From NCBI RefSeq assembly GCF_002252155.1, contig NZ_NEFD01000008.1:1-64000 (forward strand): a DNA stretch of 64,000 nucleotides, read 5' to 3'. The position numbers and the translations under genes are program-made. Below the pieces are notes generated by a model that was given only the letters and a program-made list of their open reading frames with translations, did no database searches and was not told the origin of the DNA. How positions within the stretch are numbered: position 1 is the first letter of the stretch; each line of letters begins with the position of its first letter. Source of the stretch: Wohlfahrtiimonas sp. G9077. Its GTDB lineage: Bacteria > Pseudomonadota > Gammaproteobacteria > Cardiobacteriales > Wohlfahrtiimonadaceae. Positions 1 through 9,776 of this stretch are shown one piece after another.

Positions 1-266
1 ATGGCAATCAGCCAAGTTCAACACTTTTGATCGATGAGCTCAATCCCCGCACTTTGGGGATGCTGATTGCACTGTATGAACATAAAGTGTTTGTACAATC
101 GGTGATTTGGCGCATCAATCCTTTTGATCAATGGGGCGTTGAAAAGGGCAAGGCGATTGCCAATCAAATTTTGCCAATTTTAGCGGGGCAATCGATGGAT
201 ACAACGGATCTTGATGGCTCAACGATCGGATTATTACAACAATTAATGGATAAACATCATGGCTAA
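1..266 (+). CDS. pgi: Glucose-6-phosphate isomerase, C-terminal fragment
   Basis: This is the last 87 or so codons of phosphoglucose isomerase, which interconverts glucose-6-phosphate and fructose-6-phosphate in the cytoplasm. The reading frame is open from base 3 and enters the window already inside the gene. The segment [13 protein letters not shown] followed by [10 protein letters not shown] is the C-terminal signature of the Pgi family, including the active-site lysine region. The TTG at 27 is only an internal codon. The stop overlaps the galE start by 8 bp, so the two genes are translationally coupled. A pgi-galE pair beside a polysaccharide locus supplies sugar nucleotide precursors. 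Confidence 0.93.
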   Translation, partial: GNQPSSTLLIDELNPRTLGMLIALYEHKVFVQSVIWRINPFDQWGVEKGKAIANQILPILAGQSMDTTDLDGSTIGLLQQLMDKHHG

Positions 267-1278
267 TATTTTAGTGACCGGGGGCGCAGGCTACATTGGC
301 TCCCATACTTGCGTGGAATTGTTAGAAGCAGGGCACGATGTGGTGGTACTCGATAACTTATCAAACAGCTCAGAAGAATCATTGCGCCGCGTGACAGAAT
401 TAACTGGCCGCAGTGTGACCTTTATTCAAGGGGACATTCGTGATGAAGCGGCTTTAGATGCGCTGTTTAGCGATCATTCAATCGATGCGGTGATTCACTT
501 TGCAGGTTTAAAAGCGGTGGGCGAAAGCCAAGAGATTCCTCTTGTTTACTTTGACAATAACATTGCAGGCTCAATTGCCTTGACCAAAGCGATGGCAAAA
601 GCAGGTGTGTTTCATTTGGTATTCAGTTCATCGGCCACGGTGTATGATGAAGCGAATGTTTCACCACTGAATGAAGAGATGCCAACGGGCATGCCATCGA
701 ACAATTATGGCTACACAAAATTGATTGTGGAGCAGTTATTGCAAAAGCTCTCCATGGCTGATGCGCGCTGGTCGATCGCTTTATTGCGTTATTTTAATCC
801 GGTGGGCGCCCATAAAAGTGGCCGCATTGGGGAAGATCCGCAAGGCATCCCAAATAACCTCATGCCGTACATCACGCAAGTGGCCGTTGGCATGCGTGCG
901 GAACTCTCCATTTTTGGCAATGATTATGACACCATTGATGGTACCGGCGTGCGCGATTATATTCATGTGGTGGATTTGGCCAAAGCGCATTTGTGTGCAC
1001 TCAATAATCGTTTAAATGAAACGGGTTGCCGCGCATGGAACATCGGAACGGGGAACGGCCATTCAGTCTTACAGGTAAAAAATGCTTTTGAAGCAGTCAA
1101 TGGCGTGCCTGTGCCTTTTAAATTTGCACCACGCAGAGCAGGGGATGTGGCGACTTCATACGCAGATTGCAGCCGCGCCAATCGTGAGCTCAATTGGCAT
1201 GCAGAACACACATTAGAAGACATGCTCCGTGACAGCTGGCATTGGCAGCAGCAAAATCCGAAGGGTTATCGATCGTAA
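259..1278 (+). CDS. galE: UDP-glucose 4-epimerase
   Basis: The product, 339 aa, interconverts UDP-glucose and UDP-galactose with tightly bound NAD. It is a short-chain dehydrogenase-type Rossmann protein: the NAD-binding GGAGYIGS motif lies at residues 7-14, SSSATVY holds the catalytic serine region, and YGYTK is the catalytic Tyr-x-x-x-Lys. The length matches the E. coli enzyme (338 aa). The ATG overlaps the end of pgi. A hairpin terminator follows directly. It probably provides UDP-Gal, or UDP-GalNAc if dual-specific, for the adjacent glycan locus. Which of the two it uses cannot be told from the sequence. Confidence 0.95.
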   Translation: MANILVTGGAGYIGSHTCVELLEAGHDVVVLDNLSNSSEESLRRVTELTGRSVTFIQGDIRDEAALDALFSDHSIDAVIHFAGLKAVGESQEIPLVYFDNNIAGSIALTKAMAKAGVFHLVFSSSATVYDEANVSPLNEEMPTGMPSNNYGYTKLIVEQLLQKLSMADARWSIALLRYFNPVGAHKSGRIGEDPQGIPNNLMPYITQVAVGMRAELSIFGNDYDTIDGTGVRDYIHVVDLAKAHLCALNNRLNETGCRAWNIGTGNGHSVLQVKNAFEAVNGVPVPFKFAPRRAGDVATSYADCSRANRELNWHAEHTLEDMLRDSWHWQQQNPKGYRS

Positions 1279-1286
1279 GACATGAA

Positions 1287-1309
1287 AAAGCCGAGCATTG
1301 CTCGGCTTT
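1287..1309. terminator. Bidirectional intrinsic terminator between galE and manB
   Basis: AAAGCCGAGC and GCTCGGCTTT form a 10-bp stem with a 3-nt loop. The A-tract on the left and T-tract on the right let it serve both converging units, galE on the plus strand and the polysaccharide operon on the minus strand. Confidence 0.85.
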
Positions 1310-1312
1310 GTG

Positions 1313-2710
1313 TTACTCGGTGATGAGTGTTGTGAGTTCATCCACATAATCCTGCATTGCTCGAGGATTCATAGCCGCATTGGTTTCAATATTCAGGCGC
1401 AGCAATGGCTCGGTGTTCGATGCACGAATGTTAAAGCGCCATGCACCAAAATCAAGCCCAAAGCCATCTGTGGTATCGATCACAGGATTAAGTGGCTTGT
1501 AGTGATTGACGATCTTTTCGATGGTGGCTTCTGTATCTGTAACCGTGAAATTAATCTCCCCGCTGCATGGGAATTTCGCGATCATGTTTTCCACAAGCGT
1601 GGATAGATTTTGCTGGGTTTCTGACAATAACATGGTCACCAATAACCACGGAATCATGCCGCTGTCGCAGTAGGCGAAATCTCTGAAATAGTGATGAGCG
1701 CTCATCTCACCACCATAAATGGCATTGTGCTCACGCATCACATCTTTCATATAAGCATGGCCGGATTTCGATTGCACGGCGATGCCATTGTATTCATTGA
1801 TGACATCGATAGAGTTCCACACCAAGCGCGGATCATGCACGATTTTCTCACCTTTGGATTTTAATAAAAATGCTTGCGCCAAAAGGCCAACGATGTAGTA
1901 GCCTTCAATGAACTGACCTTTCTCATCAAATAGGAAACAGCGATCAAAATCGCCATCCCATGCAATGCCCATATCCGCTTGATGCTCAAGCACAGCTTCG
2001 CTTGTCACCGCGCGATTTTCAATTAAGATTGGGTTAGGAATGCCATTTGGGAAGGTGCCATCTGGATCATTGTGGATTTTGATGAGTTCAAGTGGAATAT
2101 TGAGGGCTTTAAATTCAGCCTCGAGCGCATCAACCACGTGGCCAGCGGCACCGTTCCCAGCATTCACCACCAATTTAAGGGGGCGAATTTTACTGGGCTC
2201 GATATAGGATAATAGATGAGCAATGTATTCAGGTAAAATGTTATAAGGCTTTGTGGTGCCTTGATGTAGTGATTCCGTAAAATCTTCGCTGATGACCAGA
2301 TCACGAATGGCTTTAAGCCCAGTATCTAAGCCAATGGGGCGCGCATTCTCACGCACCAGCTTCATACCATTATAATCCATTGGATTGTGGCTGGCCGTCA
2401 CTTCAATACCGCCTTGAACATCTAAATGAAACGCACCAAAATAGACCTCTTCGGTGCCCGTTAAGCCTAAATCAAGCACATCAACGCCGGCATCATTTAA
2501 ACCGCGGCTGAGGGCTTTTTTTAAGCCTTCGCTTGTTAGGCGTACATCAGCGCCCACAACGATGGTTTTAGGTTGATAAATTTGACCATAAGCACGGCCG
2601 ACTTTATAGGCCAATTCTTCTGTGATTTCTGTGCCAAGTTTGCCGCGAATGTCGTAGGCTTTGAAGCAAGATGGAAGTGATACAGAATTAAAATGATATT
2701 TGTATAACAT
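1313..2710 (-). CDS. manB: Phosphomannomutase/phosphoglucomutase
   Basis: This is an alpha-D-phosphohexomutase that converts hexose-6-phosphate to hexose-1-phosphate. FKAYDIRGKLG opens the family domain, TASHNPMDYNGMK contains the phosphoserine loop, DGDFDRCFLFD is the metal-binding loop, GGEMSAHHYF binds sugar, and RASNTEP is the phosphate-binding loop. It closely resembles E. coli ManB/CpsG. I chose the ATG at 2710 (465 aa) because the family domain begins 16 residues later; upstream ATGs run back to 2779 into ugd. No manC is present here, so the enzyme may serve glucose-1-phosphate rather than GDP-mannose synthesis. Base composition changes sharply at its 5' end. It is the last gene of the minus-strand polysaccharide operon. 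Confidence 0.92.
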   Translation of the reverse strand: MLYKYHFNSVSLPSCFKAYDIRGKLGTEITEELAYKVGRAYGQIYQPKTIVVGADVRLTSEGLKKALSRGLNDAGVDVLDLGLTGTEEVYFGAFHLDVQGGIEVTASHNPMDYNGMKLVRENARPIGLDTGLKAIRDLVISEDFTESLHQGTTKPYNILPEYIAHLLSYIEPSKIRPLKLVVNAGNGAAGHVVDALEAEFKALNIPLELIKIHNDPDGTFPNGIPNPILIENRAVTSEAVLEHQADMGIAWDGDFDRCFLFDEKGQFIEGYYIVGLLAQAFLLKSKGEKIVHDPRLVWNSIDVINEYNGIAVQSKSGHAYMKDVMREHNAIYGGEMSAHHYFRDFAYCDSGMIPWLLVTMLLSETQQNLSTLVENMIAKFPCSGEINFTVTDTEATIEKIVNHYKPLNPVIDTTDGFGLDFGAWRFNIRASNTEPLLRLNIETNAAMNPRAMQDYVDELTTLITE

Positions 2711-2765
2711 ATTATAAGTTGATCGATAATTTATAAAGTTTGAGTGCATATGAGTGATATTAAAG

Positions 2766-3929
2766 TTAGTCACTTCCAAATAGATCTCGTGTATAAACTT
2801 TTTCTTGAATATCTAATAGGTCATCAGTCATTCTATTGGTTATTACAAGGTCACTCATGGTTTTAAACTCATTGAGATCTGTAATAATATCAAAACCATT
2901 GAATGAGTGTGTTTGAATATTGGGTTCGAAAATTATAAGGTTAATTCCATGTATATGCAGTCTTTTCATAATACTTTGAATTGCTGATTTTCTAAAATTA
3001 TCAGAACCTTGTTTCATTATTAGACGATACACTCCTACAACTTTAGGATTATGTTTTAAAATTTGATTTGTAATAAAGTCTTTTCGGGTACGATTTGAGC
3101 TAATAATTGCTTCGATTAAATTCTGTGGTACATCTTGATAATTTGCTAGCAATTGTTTTGTATCTTTTGGAAGACAATAACCACCATATCCAAAAGAGGG
3201 ATTGTTATAATGATTCCCAATACGAGGATCGAGACAGACAGCTCTAATCACATCTTTACTATTTAAATGCCTACTTTCACAGTAACTATCCAATTCATTA
3301 AAATATGCCACTCGCATAGCAAGATATGTATTAGAAAATAATTTAACAGCCTCTGCTTCTGTTGGGTTCAATAATAAAACCTCAACACTATCTTTTAAAC
3401 AAGCCTCGCAAAAAAGATCACCAATTTCTCTACCTATTTCAGTTTTATCACCGATTACAATTCTAGATGGATACAGATTATCATATAAGGCCTTGCCTTC
3501 CCTTAGAAACTCTGGAGAGAAAACAATCGTTAAACTAGGATATTGTTTTTTAACTTTTTCGGTAAAGCCCACCGGAATTGTCGACTTAATTACAATTTTA
3601 GCCTTACATTTACGAGAAGATAAATTTGATAAAACCTGCTCTATCGATGATGTATCAAAGAAATTTCGCTGTTCATCATAATTTGTTGGAGTCGCAATAA
3701 TAACAATATCGGGATCTTTATAAGCTAAATCTTCAGATAACGTTGCCTGAAAAGAAGTCGTTACTTCTAAATATTCTTGAATTAAACCATCTTGAATGGG
3801 AGATATCTTAGCATTCAACTGATTAACTTTATCCTCATCAATATCTAGCGCAATAACATTGTGCTTTTTTGAAAAAAGCATTGCATTAGATAAACCAACA
3901 TACCCTGTTCCAACTACTGTAATTTTCAT
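2766..3929 (-). CDS. ugd: UDP-glucose 6-dehydrogenase
   Basis: The product, 387 aa, oxidises UDP-glucose twice with NAD to give UDP-glucuronate, a common acidic sugar donor. The N-terminal NAD-binding motif is VGTGYVGL (residues 6-13). IKSTIPVGFT is conserved, FSPEFLREG is the substrate loop, and GYGGYCLPKD carries the catalytic cysteine at about residue 252. MKITVVG is the family start, so I used 3929 rather than the ATG at 3941. The gene is AT-rich like its upstream neighbours. Its presence predicts glucuronic acid, or a derivative, in the glycan. Confidence 0.94.
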   Translation of the reverse strand: MKITVVGTGYVGLSNAMLFSKKHNVIALDIDEDKVNQLNAKISPIQDGLIQEYLEVTTSFQATLSEDLAYKDPDIVIIATPTNYDEQRNFFDTSSIEQVLSNLSSRKCKAKIVIKSTIPVGFTEKVKKQYPSLTIVFSPEFLREGKALYDNLYPSRIVIGDKTEIGREIGDLFCEACLKDSVEVLLLNPTEAEAVKLFSNTYLAMRVAYFNELDSYCESRHLNSKDVIRAVCLDPRIGNHYNNPSFGYGGYCLPKDTKQLLANYQDVPQNLIEAIISSNRTRKDFITNQILKHNPKVVGVYRLIMKQGSDNFRKSAIQSIMKRLHIHGINLIIFEPNIQTHSFNGFDIITDLNEFKTMSDLVITNRMTDDLLDIQEKVYTRDLFGSD

Positions 3930-3944
3930 GATAAAACTCATCTG

Positions 3945-4691
3945 TTATGCTTTTCTAGAAATTCCATTCCAAGCATGGTTAATTAAACAATAAAGAGATT
4001 TAAGCAAGCTTAAATTTTCAATCTCTCGATATAATCGCCACTGGTATTTTAACACTTTAAGCTTGTTTCCGGATAAAGATCTTTTAGATGAGCGATACTT
4101 AGCAAGAACTTCATCAATCCCTTGTGCTGGCCCAAATTTTTTAGTAATTTTAAGCCATAGACCATAATCTTGGCGTTTTAAAATGTTAGGCATATATTGT
4201 TTTCCACATATTTCAGTGTTGTACATTGCAGTTAAACATCCTATACGATTAACTCTAATTAATTCTCTATATGATAACTCTAACGGTGCCTCTCGTGTTC
4301 CAAGATATGTCCCTTCTTCATCTACCACATTATAATTGGTGTATGAAAGCGGACATTGTGTCTTTTCCATAAAAGCTACTTGTTTCTCTAATTTATCAGG
4401 AAGCCAAGTATCATCTGCATCTAAAAAAGCAATATATTTTCCTTTAGCTTCACTGATACCTCTATTTCGTGTAACTGCTGGACCCGCATTCCAAGAGCGC
4501 TTAATAAATAATATCTTAGGATCACTATCAATAATCTCTAATAGTTCTTCAGAAAAAGGCTTTGTTGAACAATCATCAATGATGATATGTTCATAGTCTT
4601 TAAAAGATTGTACTTGTATACTTCTAATAGTGTTTATTAGTTCTTTATTTGGATTAAAGCAAGGAGTAATAATTGAAAGTGTAGGTTTCAT
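3945..4691 (-). CDS. Family 2 glycosyltransferase
   Basis: This 248-aa inverting GT-A glycosyltransferase probably adds one sugar to the undecaprenyl-linked repeat unit at the inner membrane face. LSIITPCFN opens the nucleotide-binding fold, IIDDCS and NAGPAVTRNRG follow, and LDADD (about residues 95-99) is the metal-binding DxD. The start codon overlaps the stop of the upstream glycosyltransferase by 4 bp, which indicates translational coupling. Donor and acceptor cannot be assigned from sequence. Confidence 0.88.
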   Translation of the reverse strand: MKPTLSIITPCFNPNKELINTIRSIQVQSFKDYEHIIIDDCSTKPFSEELLEIIDSDPKILFIKRSWNAGPAVTRNRGISEAKGKYIAFLDADDTWLPDKLEKQVAFMEKTQCPLSYTNYNVVDEEGTYLGTREAPLELSYRELIRVNRIGCLTAMYNTEICGKQYMPNILKRQDYGLWLKITKKFGPAQGIDEVLAKYRSSKRSLSGNKLKVLKYQWRLYREIENLSLLKSLYCLINHAWNGISRKA

Positions 4692-5476
4692 AGTTTAAAG
4701 GATTTTATTATATTTTTAATGGCTTTATTTTTAGTGATTGTAGGAAGCTTTTTAATTAAGAACAATATGTACAGAAAAAAACCTATATATGTATTATGAG
4801 CGCGCATAAACATGTGTTTTTTTGTAGCTAACTTCAATGGTGTTGAATAAAAATCCTGTCCGGATGTCACTGATGGATGAAAACAGGTGGTGAGATTAGT
4901 TTGCCATATTATCTTATCTTGTTTGAGCATATTACAACAAAAAATATATTCTTCTCCAGATGGGAATTTCCCTCCAAGTCCAAAATCTTCATCAAACCTC
5001 ATCGAGCCGATAGCTGTTCTTTTTATCAACATCTTAATGGAAGAGACAGACATTGTGCTTAAATAATTTAATTTTTTTTCATACAAATAATTATGTTGAA
5101 TCTTTTTTTTATCAGAATCATAATTTAATACGTATATATCGGCATTGTGATTAACTATATACTTCTGCAATACCTCTTTTGCATCAGAATAGATCTCTAC
5201 ATCATCATCCATTATCCATATATAGTCACCAGTTGCATTCTCTATCCCAATATTTCGGCTTATTGATAAACCTGAGGTATTTGATTGGACATAGTTGACC
5301 CCAATCTTTTTTAGTTCATTTTTTTTGGATTCATATTTAGGTAAGTCAGATAGATTAGGTATTTGGTGAACGATGGTATATTTAAAATTAGGATTTAGTT
5401 TCAAACTAAAAATACCGTCATTCATTGTTGATAGAACTATTTCTATTAATGGGAAATCAGTTGAACAATATTTCAT
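4688..5476 (-). CDS. Family 2-like glycosyltransferase
   Basis: The protein has 262 aa. The first ninety residues are divergent, but GLSISRNIGIENATGDYIW followed by MDDDVE is a clear GT-A acceptor and DxD region. FGLGGKFPSGEEYIF resembles the late GEEY/GED motif carrying the catalytic base in family 2 enzymes. It should transfer one sugar of the repeat unit in the cytoplasm. It overlaps the polymerase gene upstream by 20 bp and the next transferase by 4 bp. It is very AT-rich. The specificity is unknown. Confidence 0.8.
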   Translation of the reverse strand: MKYCSTDFPLIEIVLSTMNDGIFSLKLNPNFKYTIVHQIPNLSDLPKYESKKNELKKIGVNYVQSNTSGLSISRNIGIENATGDYIWIMDDDVEIYSDAKEVLQKYIVNHNADIYVLNYDSDKKKIQHNYLYEKKLNYLSTMSVSSIKMLIKRTAIGSMRFDEDFGLGGKFPSGEEYIFCCNMLKQDKIIWQTNLTTCFHPSVTSGQDFYSTPLKLATKKHMFMRAHNTYIGFFLYILFLIKKLPTITKNKAIKNIIKSFKL

Positions 5477-6749
5477 TTTTTTGGGCTTTCAGGCTTCGGT
5501 TTTTTAAAAGGGTATAAAAACTTATTAAAAAAAGTATTTTCATATAGTCTACTGCAAAAAATACTACTTCTCCTTTATAGTGAAAAATAAAGGTCATTAT
5601 TATACTTAGTAAGTATAGCTTTAAAATTTGTTTGCTATTATATTTAATTACGATATAAAAACAAAAGAATAAAAAAGCAAAGTAAGGGATAAGACTACCT
5701 AATAGACCGTAGTACAACATAAAGCGCATATAACCTGAATCTGTCCCCATATAATACAAATCATGATTAGATGGGTCTACATATCTTGCATCCCCAATTA
5801 TGAAGGTATCAATTGGTGGCATAAAATACATTGATTCTAAAGATTTTAAAGATGATACTTTAAAACTACCTGTATCTAAAAAATGCATAATGGGTTGAAA
5901 GACATAAGCGCTATATTTATCAAAAATCGTACGAAATAATAGGTTATCTTCATATAGATATATAAAAACTATTATAAATAGCGGGCATAAAACTAAAAAT
6001 ACAATAGTATTTTTCTTATTAAATACATAAGGAAAGACAAAAATTATTCCTAATATATATCCTAAAATTGCAGTTCTTCCAGCTGATAGGGAGGCAAAAA
6101 AGCATATAAAAAAGAAAATATACCTTAAAAAGATATTAATTTTTGAATATTTAAATAGCCAAATTGTACTAAAAAAACCGAGGCAAGACATCGTAGTTGC
6201 CAATCCAAACGCTATAGAACCTGAAATCGCAATTCCTCTAATGCCACCGTACACAGCCATTCTTTCAATTTCAGCTTGAGTTCTAATCAGGGCTTGTACA
6301 GTATTAGATAATTCTGGCATTAAAATTGCGATAAAGATATATAGGGCTTGAATAAGCAATACATAGAATAAAAATTTTTCAAAGCGGTCCTTTTGAGAAA
6401 AAAAGGATATGTAAAGAGTTATAAGTAATATAGATCCAACGACACTAATAGCATTATTAATCCAAGGTTTTATTATATAAAAATCATAAGTACCGCTAAT
6501 ATAAGCGATAGCCATCGAGTACGTTATAATAAAAACATAAAATAAAATTATAAAGATAGATATTTTTTCTTTTAAAAAAGCGTATGCAATTGATCTTCTT
6601 GAGCAGTTACATATAACTATAATAAAAGCTATAGTGGTAGCCAAATGGCTACTATTTAATAATCCAAATAGAGGTATAGAATATATAAACATGAATAATA
6701 ATATTGTATATATGCATGTTTTTTTTATTAAGCTAATATTTATTTTCAT
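5457..6749 (-). CDS. wzy: O-antigen/capsule polymerase (Wzy-like)
   Basis: This is a 430-aa, highly hydrophobic protein with about ten to eleven predicted membrane spans and a larger soluble loop near residues 280-340. That topology, the position between wzx and the glycosyltransferases, and the very low GC are typical of Wzy polymerases, which join lipid-linked repeat units in the periplasm. Wzy proteins share little sequence, so the call rests on topology and context. An O-antigen ligase is the main alternative, but ligases are rarely placed inside the repeat-unit cluster. Confidence 0.75.
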   Translation of the reverse strand: MKINISLIKKTCIYTILLFMFIYSIPLFGLLNSSHLATTIAFIIVICNCSRRSIAYAFLKEKISIFIILFYVFIITYSMAIAYISGTYDFYIIKPWINNAISVVGSILLITLYISFFSQKDRFEKFLFYVLLIQALYIFIAILMPELSNTVQALIRTQAEIERMAVYGGIRGIAISGSIAFGLATTMSCLGFFSTIWLFKYSKINIFLRYIFFFICFFASLSAGRTAILGYILGIIFVFPYVFNKKNTIVFLVLCPLFIIVFIYLYEDNLLFRTIFDKYSAYVFQPIMHFLDTGSFKVSSLKSLESMYFMPPIDTFIIGDARYVDPSNHDLYYMGTDSGYMRFMLYYGLLGSLIPYFAFLFFCFYIVIKYNSKQILKLYLLSIIMTFIFHYKGEVVFFAVDYMKILFLISFYTLLKNRSLKAQKNEILFN

Positions 6750-6753
6750 AAAG

Positions 6754-7713
6754 TTAATCTTTATTTGATAAGATCCCTTTTATATGATGTCTTACATTAC
6801 ATATAATTATTACAAAGGTCGGAATGTTCCTTAGCATATAAAATGCTTTTTGATTCCAATTATATTTTTTTATTGAATAAGATTTCTTAATAAAATGTTT
6901 TAAGTCCTGTTTATTTTTAAACAGTGCACTTTGATATGCAAACTCAAAAAACTTTTTTGCGTATACCTCTATTAAGAAACTATCATTAAGATATTGATTT
7001 TCAATAGCTTGTTGATATATCTTTTCTACTTCTAATGGGATAATAGGATTCAGCCCTTGTTTTACTGTAGCAATGCCAATACTTTCTCTATAAATTCCAA
7101 GAGAATCATCTATATGGTATATATCTCCTACCTTTGCTTGAGCTACGTGAACAGTCACATCTAAAGCCGTCTTTGAAAATTGATCCCAAAAACCCTCTTC
7201 TTGATTATTTCGAAACATTTTCGAGGAGTGTGCAAAAAAAGGAAGCTGTTTGTATAAGTCTAATAAAGTATAAATCCCCTCTGCTTTTTTTCTAAATGTT
7301 CGCCCTGTCATTTGTCCATTCCATAGTAAAACATTATGTGAACAAATCATACAATCAGGATTTGCATCTAACGTATCTGCTTGTATCTGTAGTTTTCCAG
7401 GTAAGGCCATATCATCACCATCTAAGTGCGCAATATATTCACCGTTAGCTTTTTTATAGATATCCACCATATTTTCAACAGGACCTATATTTTTTTGTCG
7501 CAATACAGGAATAACAATATCAGGATATTTTTGTTGGTACTGTAAAATAATATTTGGGGTATTATCTGTAGACGCATCATCACCCACTATAATCTCGAAA
7601 GGAAAGTTTGTTTCTTGAGTGACTAGACTCTCAAGACATTCTCCAATATATTTTTCTTGGTTGTATGTAACAACACATACAGACACCTTAATGTTTGAAT
7701 TTGAGTTTTGCAT
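6754..7713 (-). CDS. Family 2 glycosyltransferase
   Basis: This 319-aa glycosyltransferase begins with VSVCVVTYNQEKYIGECLES, the nucleotide-binding start of the GT2 fold. It continues with IIVGDDASTDNT and has LDGDD (about residues 98-102) as the metal-binding DxD. The C-terminal third is lysine-rich and may contact the membrane or acceptor. It overlaps wzx by 26 bp, so it is coupled to it. It is predicted to add one sugar to the repeat unit; the donor is unknown. Confidence 0.87.
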   Translation of the reverse strand: MQNSNSNIKVSVCVVTYNQEKYIGECLESLVTQETNFPFEIIVGDDASTDNTPNIILQYQQKYPDIVIPVLRQKNIGPVENMVDIYKKANGEYIAHLDGDDMALPGKLQIQADTLDANPDCMICSHNVLLWNGQMTGRTFRKKAEGIYTLLDLYKQLPFFAHSSKMFRNNQEEGFWDQFSKTALDVTVHVAQAKVGDIYHIDDSLGIYRESIGIATVKQGLNPIIPLEVEKIYQQAIENQYLNDSFLIEVYAKKFFEFAYQSALFKNKQDLKHFIKKSYSIKKYNWNQKAFYMLRNIPTFVIIICNVRHHIKGILSNKD

Positions 7714-9181
7714 ATTGAATAGCTTCAGAACGAAAATTGGAAAGAGAAAATGTAATTATTAAAGTGACGATGGATATAAGAGTTACATAAAATAAGTTAA
7801 CCCATCTATTTAGTGATAGTGGTAGTAATAACGAAATTAAGTATACGATAATTGCTGTTGGAATTATTGTCTTAAGAATATAGTGGAAGAACCATTTAAA
7901 GTGATAATCATAGCCAATTTTTTTATGAACAAACGGAGTCCAAAATAGTAGTGTAACAATATTTAAAATAGTCCATACAAAGCCAGTGCCAATAGCACCG
8001 TAGGCATGAGCAAAAATTATAATTGAAGGTATTAGGATAATGACAGTAAAGATATTACTTAATAGATGATATTTTAAGTTTCCGTGAGCATATTGCCAAT
8101 AGTAAGGGAAAGCATTCCAAGCAAGAAGAGCGTTGCCAAAAGTATACAGCTGTAAAATAGATGATGACTCCTCAATAATTACAGGATTATTCGTCCATGC
8201 AATTAATGTTTCTTTCGCCATAACAATTAATGTAATTGCCGCACTTCCGATAATTATCGTAATCATTTGTGTTGCTTTTTCATACGTGCTTATTAAACCT
8301 TTATTATTATTTTGCGCATGTAAATGTGCCATTCTTGGCATAATTACAGTGCTGATAGGGCCGCTAATAATAGTTAAACCGCTAGCTAAGCTAACAGCTA
8401 AAATAAAATAACCATATTGGTCTAAAGGTAGGATACCTGAAAGAATAAATTTATCTGACTGTGTAATGAGAACCCATACCGCAGATGTAAAAGCTATTGT
8501 TAAAGTGAATTTCAAAATAGGCTTTATAGGTGCTAACGATAGTTTTATTGATTGAATGGGTAAGCTTAAAGTTGTAACAGCTTTATAACGCATCCCGATA
8601 AACTCGATGATCGCAATAATCAATTGATATATAAAGTATACCTTAATAGTATATCCCCATATATACATAACAACAAAAACTGCGATAAATCTTAAAGTTG
8701 CAATAATAATATTGAAATAACTTATCCAAGCAATTTTTTCAGATCCTGTAATAATGCCTTTATAAAGACCGGAAACCCACCTCAAAGCTATGGAGATAGA
8801 CATTACTTGTATAGAGAAAATAACATCTGAAACATTTAGTTCTTCAATAGTTAACCAATGATCAGCTATATATGATGATAGAGTTATTAATACTCCTCCT
8901 CCAACAACAGCAATAGCAATAAAGAGGAGATGCAGAACTTTGTAGAGCTGTTTAAATTCTAATGGTAATATAGCCTTAGCTTGGTATCTTGCTGTTTCTC
9001 GACTAATTGTTGGCGTTAACCCTAAATCTAAGAGCATAAATATGGACTGCATCATCGTGAAAAAACCGATGAGTCCATAGGCCTCAGCCCCCATATATTG
9101 AACGTACAGAGGTAGGATTAATATCCCTATAAGAGCGGTATATATCTGGCTTATATAGTTAGCTAGCAGATTATGCTTCAA
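7688..9181 (-). CDS. wzx: Polysaccharide flippase, Wzx family
   Basis: The product, 497 aa with about twelve to fourteen membrane spans, belongs to the MOP superfamily. It should move the undecaprenyl-pyrophosphate-linked repeat unit across the inner membrane. The start NYISQIYTALIGILILPLY and the nearby YGLIGFF and LDLGLTPTISRETAR are characteristic of the RfbX/Wzx N-terminal half. It is paired with a Wzy-like polymerase and Wzz regulator, so the locus uses the Wzx/Wzy pathway rather than ABC export. The 5' end lies 6 bp from the acyltransferase gene. Confidence 0.9.
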   Translation of the reverse strand: MKHNLLANYISQIYTALIGILILPLYVQYMGAEAYGLIGFFTMMQSIFMLLDLGLTPTISRETARYQAKAILPLEFKQLYKVLHLLFIAIAVVGGGVLITLSSYIADHWLTIEELNVSDVIFSIQVMSISIALRWVSGLYKGIITGSEKIAWISYFNIIIATLRFIAVFVVMYIWGYTIKVYFIYQLIIAIIEFIGMRYKAVTTLSLPIQSIKLSLAPIKPILKFTLTIAFTSAVWVLITQSDKFILSGILPLDQYGYFILAVSLASGLTIISGPISTVIMPRMAHLHAQNNNKGLISTYEKATQMITIIIGSAAITLIVMAKETLIAWTNNPVIIEESSSILQLYTFGNALLAWNAFPYYWQYAHGNLKYHLLSNIFTVIILIPSIIIFAHAYGAIGTGFVWTILNIVTLLFWTPFVHKKIGYDYHFKWFFHYILKTIIPTAIIVYLISLLLPLSLNRWVNLFYVTLISIVTLIITFSLSNFRSEAIQYAKLKFKH

Positions 9182-9187
9182 GTTTTT

Positions 9188-9760
9188 TTAGTCCTTTAAT
9201 TCTTTTAATGACTGGAGGTATTCTATCTCTAATTCTAATAAATCTTTTCTTCTTCTTTTTAGTCTTTTAGCAGGTCTTCCGGCATAAATAGACCAAGCCT
9301 CTGTACTCTTATTAACAAGAGATAAAGCGCCAACAGCAGTACCTTCTGCTAAATGAACACCAGGGAAAATAATAGAATTAGTTCCTACAATTGAGTGCTT
9401 ACCTATAATGATATTTTTTTCAGATAACCCCTTGTATTGGATAGGAATTGTAGGGTTAGTTAATGTTTTACCACTATAGTCATCCGTACCTGTAAATACA
9501 TGACATCCATAAGCCAAACCAGAAAAATCATGTAACTGGATATTACATTCTCCAGCAGATAAATTGGAAAAAGCAGCGATGTGAACATTATTTCCTAGTG
9601 AAATTCTACCTGATAATAAACAAAAATCATCAATTCGGCAATTATCTCCGATTAGCATTTCATCCGGTCTATATATTGCGGCTCTTGTGCTAATTTTCAC
9701 ATTTTTACCAAGTCTTTTAAACCCAATATTTTTTAATTCATCATCTGAATAAAAAGCCAT
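9188..9760 (-). CDS. Left-handed beta-helix acyltransferase, VioB-like candidate
   Basis: This 190-aa protein has hexapeptide-repeat features: runs such as IGDNCRI, LGNNVHI, IIGKHSIVG and GVHLAEGTAVGALSLV show the isoleucine/valine-rich hexad pattern. YAGRPAKRLKRR is the typical C-terminal end of acetyl-CoA-dependent sugar acyltransferases. Next to a VioA-like aminotransferase, the likely substrate is the free 4-amino group of a dTDP-4-amino-4,6-dideoxyhexose. O-acetylation of the repeat unit is the alternative. The operon neighbours are wzx and the WbqC-like gene. Confidence 0.75.
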   Translation of the reverse strand: MAFYSDDELKNIGFKRLGKNVKISTRAAIYRPDEMLIGDNCRIDDFCLLSGRISLGNNVHIAAFSNLSAGECNIQLHDFSGLAYGCHVFTGTDDYSGKTLTNPTIPIQYKGLSEKNIIIGKHSIVGTNSIIFPGVHLAEGTAVGALSLVNKSTEAWSIYAGRPAKRLKRRRKDLLELEIEYLQSLKELKD

Positions 9761-9776
9761 ATTAGTTATTCCTTTA

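Noticed and set aside
1298-1606. Plus-strand frame opposite manB
   Set aside because: It is antisense to a well-supported gene and has no family features. The same applies to the other antisense frames over galE, polA, mutL, pgk, rng, coaBC and nrdB.
2711-2779. Longer start for manB
   Set aside because: The added residues do not match the family, which begins near CFKAYDIRG, and the frame would overlap ugd.
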